In this document: positions 57,541 through 64,000 of the stretch, one piece after another
Numbering within the stretch: position 1 is the first letter of the stretch
Layout: each line of letters begins with the position of its first letter
DNA from: Albula goreensis
Taxonomy: Eukaryota; Chordata; Actinopteri; Albuliformes; Albulidae
Direction: 5' to 3'
DNA length: 64,000 bases
NCBI GenBank assembly: GCA_022829145.1
Contig: CM040746.1
Coordinates: forward strand, 6,973,184 to 7,037,183
Translations under genes and position numbers: made by a program
The notes under the pieces: model-generated
Seen by the model: the letters and a program-made list of their open reading frames with translations, nothing else
The model's database searches: none
Told to the model about the DNA's origin: nothing

Positions 57541-59990
57541 TCAGAATGTATAGGGTAGTGGGATATGGCAACGAGGTCTTTATAGTTCGTGTAGATTTTA
57601 AGGTTTAGCATATATTGCTGTTTTTACAAGTAAGATTGGGAAGTGTATCATTTATTTTTGGGCATACAAACATGTTTTAATTAAATCATTAAAAATCAAC
57701 AATGATCATAAATGTACAATCTGTTATAATAATAATGATTGCAAGACACAATCATATTTAATTTATTAATGATCCCTAATGCTCTAGAAAATTTGTAAAT
57801 AAATGGTCACTTCATAAATGAAACCATGAACGGCCCCATTTATCAAATGTATATTGCTACAGTTATTACTAGAATCTGATCTGTTTCACAGAAGAAAAAA
57901 ATGGACAAATGTGTTTCCAAATTAGCCTCGGGATTGTCAATGAATCAAAGCTCATTGCACCTTGCAATACACTTGTTATCATAAGTGACACTGCTACAAC
58001 AACTGTTTAGAGATCACTTAAGCTGCTAATGTAATGAAGTAATAACTAATCTTCAAATTTTTAAGTGTATAACGTATCTGTGTTTCAAGAGTTTAAACAA
58101 GCCATTTCAAAAATGTACATCACAGCGTATTCATAATGATTTTCTTAAAATTGTAAATGTATCCTCACAAAAAATGGGGCATGAAATCACCTCAAATATA
58201 TGTTGAAGCTTGGTCTCAATTTTTGAAGATTTTAGAGTAAAGTGAATCACTAGATAGTGATTGTAAATATTCTAATGTCAGCCACTAAGTGTCGCTAGGT
58301 AACAAGCAGACGCACACTTCCCTGTTTGAGTGCCAGATTAACTTGTTGTTCATACCTGTATTCATGTGAATATGCTTCCTGTGCCTTGATGAGCACAGAG
58401 CTTGGAATAAAGGACCGTGCACTATCTAAAAGAATCATTCACTGGGGAGGAGTACATATTTATGCATTAGGCCATTTATAAATGACTGGGAACTGCCCCT
58501 GCTTGCTTGATCCTTATCTATGTGGTGAAGTGTTGCTGTAACCCCCCTCATTAGGGTGATAAATGGTGAAGGTCTCCTACAGTCATAAAAGTGCTCATCT
58601 CTGCACAGCAGGTGGACAGAAAGGAGCACCATTTTGCTAACATGGTCAGTGGGAGTGAACCAGGCCAGTGAGCTGCTGACTTCTTGTGAGATTCTTGCTC
58701 TCTACTTTCTTCAAGTGAAATTCAACCAGGTCTCTGGTGACTGTGGTTAGAAGTTAATGACCATGATCCTCCTTACATCCTTCTGTTGCATGGTATACGT
58801 CTGAGGGATGGACACAGACAAATGACCTCGTGATCCTGGCTGATCTTTGCCACCATCAGTGTCTGGGAGTGAGAGGGATTTTTGCCTGGAACTGCAGCTG
58901 TTACAGTGCCATGGATTTGTTTACGAACGGTTCTTTCTTCTGACAAACTCAAATCACCGTTACCAAAGTGACCATAAAGCTATGACATCGTCATATGTTG
59001 GTCACTGTTGTCCCCTGTGGGAAGCCTATGGCCCTGTCCTGGGTTTCTCACAACTTGAGTCACCTGAACTAGAATCTCTAATGGACTAACAGCAAACACA
59101 CACTCTTGTTATAACCCAACCCACACTACTTCATCCCACCCTAACCTCCTCCAATCCATGCTACGGCTCACCCTTTTTGAGTGCCGTCAGTCTGCAGCTA
59201 ACCACAAAAGGCCCTCCTATTCCCAACTCTGGACTTCAAGGTGCTATTTCTGAGAGGGTGGTTGTCTGGTTTCCTTTCCCTCATTTGCTTAAAGGTTTCT
59301 TGCTTAGGGAGTATCTGGGTTTCCCCTGCAAGATCAATATGAAGACGTTTTACACTGTTGACAAAGATTCTCCTAGCTAACAGTACCTCTGTAACCTCCT
59401 CACAACATTGCACCAGAGAAATCTATCGACTGCTTTCCTGTCTGATTTAAACAGAGACCTATAATGTTGTAGAAGTATGCATGCAGCTTAGCAACACTGT
59501 TAATCTTGGATGCCAGTGGTTCCTTACCCTGAAATATCATTTAGCTTCTCTAATCACGTCTGAAAGACCTAGAATGGGACTGATGACTTTATCCACTTTC
59601 GTGTTGTGTTTGCTTTCTGTATTTATGTATAATAAGGAGATGCTGATAATGAAGAATTATAGGCTAATTTTCCTAATTACATAACGACTTTTAAATTAGT
59701 GAGAAAACCAGTGGGGGATAATGGCAACGGCTGTGCCTGCCTGACATCGTAAAGTCACACCAGAGAGGAAAATAATCATAATTTTGCTGTTATGCTCATA
59801 TTACGAGTTTTATTTTAAATGTTTTAGTGCAATATCTGAAGCTAAAATAAAAAAATAAGAAATTCCTTATGAAATGTATACTCTGCTTTTAAAAACTTCT
59901 GCTTCTTAAAACGTTTTAACAGTCATGCAATCAAACGCAAAATGCTCGAGATGTTGTCGAGCACACAACCCAAAGTTTAGAGAAAATGTG
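57541..59990. other. Intergenic, mir-148 host to nfe2l2
   Basis: No exon with support was found. Short open frames near 58850-59410 on both strands have no recognisable family or splice pattern. The base mix is A/T-rich until the GC rise before nfe2l2. Confidence 0.5.
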
Positions 59991-60330
59991 ACGAATTTGA
60001 TAAGCTACACGCCCTCCGCTGCGCTTATCGCTGATCCGAACTGTACCGGCAGGAGGCAAGTACAGAAAAAGGGGGACGAGCCCTCCGCAGTCGTGTGAAC
60101 GCCCTTGACTGGCTGCCGCAGTTAGTGGGCAGGGCCACAGAGCTACTGGGGTTTTCCGTAAATTTCACAAGACTACAGGCAGTATTTGGTCACAACTGAG
60201 ATACTTCCTCATTGGATTGCAGTGCCTTGTTGTTGGCCAACCATTTCATACTGTATTGAGGGAGAAATAGCTGCCGATATTGTGGATATTTGGTGTTTCA
60301 TCACCAACGGAGGGATTCAGACTCATCACA
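59991..60330 (+). promoter_or_regulatory. nfe2l2: nfe2l2 promoter and 5'UTR
   Basis: A sharp rise in GC and CpG (about 60005-60150) precedes the nfe2l2 ATG and is the likely promoter, followed by 5'UTR. I looked for an antioxidant response element (TGACnnnGC) and saw no clean match close to the start. Confidence 0.5.
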
Positions 60331-60372
60331 ATGATGGAGATCGAGTTGCCAAAAATGCACCAGAGTCAACAG
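60331..60372 (+). CDS. nfe2l2: nfe2l2 (Nrf2) coding exon 1, partial gene
   Basis: Reads MMEIELPKMHQSQQ followed by the donor CAG|GTAAAT. Human Nrf2 starts MMDLELPPPGLPSQQ and its first coding exon also ends right after QQ; zebrafish Nfe2l2a starts MMEIEM. Nrf2 is the CNC-bZIP factor that turns on antioxidant and detoxification genes and is held by Keap1 through the Neh2 DLG and ETGE motifs, which are coded by exon 2, outside this window. The first of two ATGs is used. The head-to-head placement with agps supports the call. Confidence 0.88.
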
Positions 60373-63300
60373 GTAAATACCTACACATGTTTCTATCCTT
60401 AACGATAAACGCACTTGCATGACATTGACTGGAAATGGACTGCACAGTCTGAATCAATAGCCAAATTTAGTGACTGTGTCCTAAATAAATTGAATTATAG
60501 CTTATTTTACTACCTGATTTAATGTCATTGTATTAACTTGACAGGTAACAACGTTATGTTTGATTTACACGATAATCCAGATTTCTTGTCTGCTGTTGCT
60601 AACAAGACACCTAACGTCAGCTACAAGTCTAACTGTAATCTAACAAGCTATGTTTATGGCTCGGTAAGTTTACTGTACTGACGCCAGCCAACTAGCTTGC
60701 TAGCACACTAGCTAGTAAGCGGCAACATTAGATAACTGCATAACATTATCTCAGGTGACTTTAAAACTATGTTGCCATGTTTTTAACAGTGATTTTAAAG
60801 TTGTTTGGTTAACATATATATGCGTTGATCATACTAGATAAACACCCACTTAATTTATTGATTGAGGTAACCTAGAAAGCCAGTTTTAAACAACTGCATA
60901 TGTTTAGCAGAGCTAGTAGGCGTTCCGAGCACAATTTCCGATTCTGCGCCACTCACGCTTTCACAGAAAAATCTGCAAAGTCATTGAAGTCTGCCTCGTG
61001 GGTCACGGACCACTATTATAACGGAATACATTTTAGATGAAAAACGCCATGAAATTAAAATCCAGATGTTCTTTGTTCGATCTTAGAAAGAATAAGAAAA
61101 ATTAAAGATAAATGAAAACTTAATCCTGTCAGTTCCTCTTTTAATGCTAGCGATGTGGTTGTTGTGGCCGTCGGGAGCCCCCCTGGCGCCGTCTGGCCTC
61201 CCCATAGCGTGTGATCTCTGTAAAGATGGCATCAGCGAGACTACCTTTGCTCCGTTCAGCTCGTTGCACAACCGGCGTAGGTGGCCCCACATAGGAATTC
61301 GTCTGTTTGCTTTACCCATTATATATTGACGCAAAGAAGTTATCCATAGAATAAAACGATTAGCCCCAACTGAACAACTAATCATTGTTCCAGTTTTCAT
61401 TGCACTGGGGTCGGCTGCTTAAGTTGAATATGTTAATCTTTAGGTTCTCTTTCATAAGAACTACTTAAGATTGCCCTGGGAAAAAACAAATTGAGGTCAA
61501 GTGAAAAATATGCACTTGAATGACAAGCTTAAAAAATTAACGAGTTTCTGTCGGCGATACTTTCAAAAAAGCAGTGCTGTTGGTGAAATCATTCCTGCAG
61601 ACAGTCCTGGAAACTGGTTTAACGATGGACTCCAGGTCATGCGAGTTTAGTCTGAAGTTTACCTTTTGCACAGGACTGTACATCTGTTGCCAGCTGGTGT
61701 GGTAGAAAGGTTGAAGTGTGTTCACCTGTTCGCTCTGTCTCCCTTCTCGGTGCTGAGAATTTGCACGTTTATGTTGTGGCTGAGTGGAAGAAGAACCATC
61801 CACAGATGAAGCAGAAACCTACAAAAAAGCTTTTTTTTACGCTTTTATTTTTATTTTAAAGAATAGGCTTATATAGGGTTATAAGTAATACAACCTGCCC
61901 TATGTCATGTACAATAAGCAAGGCCTACGACCATGGGCCTGTGCTAGCAGCTTTGTAAATTCTCTTTTACAGTCACTAGATGTTTCTGATTGGTAAAATA
62001 ATTTGTCCAAGGTGTTTTATTGGTCTGACAGTAAAGAAAAAGAAAAGCGAACAATGGCTTCTCAGTTTGCAATGTAAAAGGAAGTGTATATGTTTTACCC
62101 AGAAGGAAGAGTTGTAGAGACTTGTTATCTAATAGCAGTTGCTTCCTTACCAAAATCAGACATGGCCTGCAATACATTTGGAAAAATATGAAACCTATGG
62201 GGGCATTTATTTAGGGAAATATAAACCATAATTGGCCCTGTTTTATGGGAAAAATTCTTGTGTTTGCAATTTAGAAGCAGGGATGGACTGGCTAACCATG
62301 GCCTTTGGTTTACTGCCATGATCCACCTTTCTACACACATGGCTATCTTAAGTTAGCCACTATATCAGAGTTTTATCAGAGCAATTATCAAAACAATCAA
62401 GCTATAAATCACCCCTGTAAGTTAATACTGTATATGTTAAACAGTGTTAGCCAGGAAACCCTTACATGTCTAGCTGCAATGTATCAAAGCCATAAATAGT
62501 AAAATTCGGTTTAAGTGGGTTTAGGATGTAAACCAATACATAAATCATTACAAACACCAGTACAGGCATTTTTAATCCTGATGGCAATTTAAGAAAATCT
62601 AACTAAAGCAAATTGACACAAGTATGAATTTCAAGCACAAGGAGACAAAATTCAGTGACCCTTGTGTGGTTTTGAGTTTGTAATTTATGTTAATTTTAAA
62701 AAAAGTCAGTTAGGGCCTGTATAAATTAAGATTACACATTCCATAAACACTAGCAGTGAAAAGAGATAAAAACAAGAAAGTTTACATTTAGAGTTTATAC
62801 CCTCTTACATCATCCAATGCTGTAATACAAGCGCAAGATGGGGGTAATTTAGGGAGGCTCCATGGCAGAGCACACAACCTGGTTTTAAAATGTATGCATA
62901 TACAGTGGGAAAAAATATTGTACTGTTTTAAACTAAAATGCATCTTCAAACATAACATTCCATTTTTTGAAAACTATGTGTTCCTGTATTGCATAACTTG
63001 TATGAATTTACTCTCTGTTATTTTACTTAAGTTTCTGAGACAGATCAGATTGGAATCTTAAGGATCAGAGAGTAAGCTGGGTACCAAAGGAGTTTATTCT
63101 CAGGCTCAGGAAATAACATTACAGTAGGTTTATTGTTTGTTATAGCATATTCTTGTTCCCAAAGTATTTTGTAGCTAAATATCACTCAAAATAATCATTC
63201 AGAATTGTAGTTTCATTACTGCAGGACCATTTTGTTAAGTGTGGAAATTAATTTATTATTCAGTTACAGTTAAATTATTTACATGCACACACACACACAA

Positions 63301-63430
63301 CCTTTATATGCAGGGAGACAAAATGGTGGAAACACAAAACAATACACAGAATTTTTTTATCTGATAAGGGGGCTGCCCTTCATAATAGCTAAAATCATAT
63401 TTTGAATGGTGTTGTACAAGCTTTATACTG
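60373..63430 (+). other. nfe2l2: nfe2l2 intron 1, first part
   Basis: No second exon (expected to start DMDLIDILW) is visible up to the window end. A small GC-rich patch is at 61150-61290. Otherwise A/T-rich with a (CA)n tract at 63285-63300. Confidence 0.6.
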
Positions 63431-63439
63431 TTCACATTA

Positions 63440-64000
63440 AGAATGAAAGCATGCGATACTTTGAGACATTGAGGTTGAAATCTACTCCACGCTATGTACC
63501 CGAACCTCCCATGATTTTGGACTGGATCGTGTTGCTCATGAAACAGATTTTAAACCTCTTCATCTGTGTGAATAGGAGCTATATCGTCTTGGAATATGGG
63601 AACATTTTGAGTTTGTTCCATAGCGTGCTCCTTAGGGTGTTCCTTCATTATAATTCTGCAAAGCAAAGTCAAAAAACCCAAATGGCTCCCACAAGATGGC
63701 TGTCCATACCATCGCAGATCCACCACTCTGTTTAACATTCAGATCAATGTGGGTGAAAGCGTGTTTGGGCTTTCTCCAAAAAAAACCCATCCTGATATAG
63801 GAAAAAGACTAAAATGTGACTCAGAAAATCATGTTACATTTTTCCACTGCTCAGAAGTCCAGGTTTTTTTGCTCATTACTGCAGGTTATGGGTTATTCAT
63901 TGTTCACTTTAGCCTCGGTTACAAAATGGTTCCAGATGGCAGCCGTACTGTAAATGTCCGCATTGTGAAGCTCACAGTGAAGAGTTTTTGTTGAGACTGG
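63440..64000 (-). mobile_element. Decayed Tc1-like transposase, running off the window end
   Basis: Minus-strand frames give, in order, PVSTKTLHCELHNADIYSTA at the window edge, then KKTWTSEQWKN, FSESHFSLFP, KQSGGSAMVW and IFQDDIAPIHT. These match the Tc1 DDE domain, including SDES-like and QDDNAPIHT-like blocks. Stops and frame changes break it, so it is dead. The remaining N-terminal part lies beyond 64000. It lies within nfe2l2 intron 1. Confidence 0.85.

Noticed and set aside
61083..61400. 105-codon minus-strand frame in nfe2l2 intron 1
   Set aside because: It covers a small GC-rich patch and has no recognisable domain or supporting splice sites.
63406..63994. Two plus-strand open frames at the window end
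   Set aside because: They are antisense to the decayed Tc1-like transposase, which explains the openness.

Overview
The window is nuclear DNA of a ray-finned fish. This follows from vertebrate-type split genes with GT-AG introns, many (CA)n tracts, and fish-type dispersed repeats (tRNA- and 5S-derived SINE remnants, a Tc1-like transposase relic, a fold-back element). The species cannot be fixed from the sequence alone.

The main gene is agps (alkylglycerone-phosphate synthase, peroxisomal ether-lipid synthesis). It lies on the minus strand and all 20 coding exons are present, from the ATG at 52853 down to the stop codon at 7451-7453. The joined exons total 1890 bp (629 residues plus stop) with every phase matching. 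The 29-residue difference from human AGPS (658 aa) lies in the N-terminal region, so human R419, Y578 and H615-617 map onto R390, Y549 and H586-588 here. The 3'UTR probably runs to an AATAAA at 5094-5099. Region 1-5093 is intergenic.

At 60331-60372 on the plus strand is coding exon 1 of nfe2l2 (Nrf2), cut by its donor. The rest of the gene lies beyond 64000. agps and nfe2l2 are head to head about 7.5 kb apart, which is also their divergent order in mammals.

The most interesting object is in the gap between them. A hairpin on the minus strand (about 55872-55947) has a 3p arm that reads as a miR-148/152-family microRNA and a 5p arm resembling miR-148b-5p. In mammals the family members sit beside NFE2 (miR-148b), NFE2L1 (miR-152) and NFE2L3 (miR-148a). 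A copy beside nfe2l2 would be the fourth, HOXD-paralogon member, which mammals appear to lack. A possible spliced host transcript starts near 57.5 kb.

Other points of interest are: a symmetric 42-bp possible cassette exon in agps intron 6 that would insert a Gly-rich segment at the FAD-binding loop; an unrecognised exon-like reading frame in agps intron 1; a non-canonical last residue in the PTS2 targeting signal; a ZNF143-like motif shared by the agps promoter and a dispersed element in its 3'UTR; and several minisatellites. The introns otherwise hold repeats and GC-rich islands that could be regulatory.
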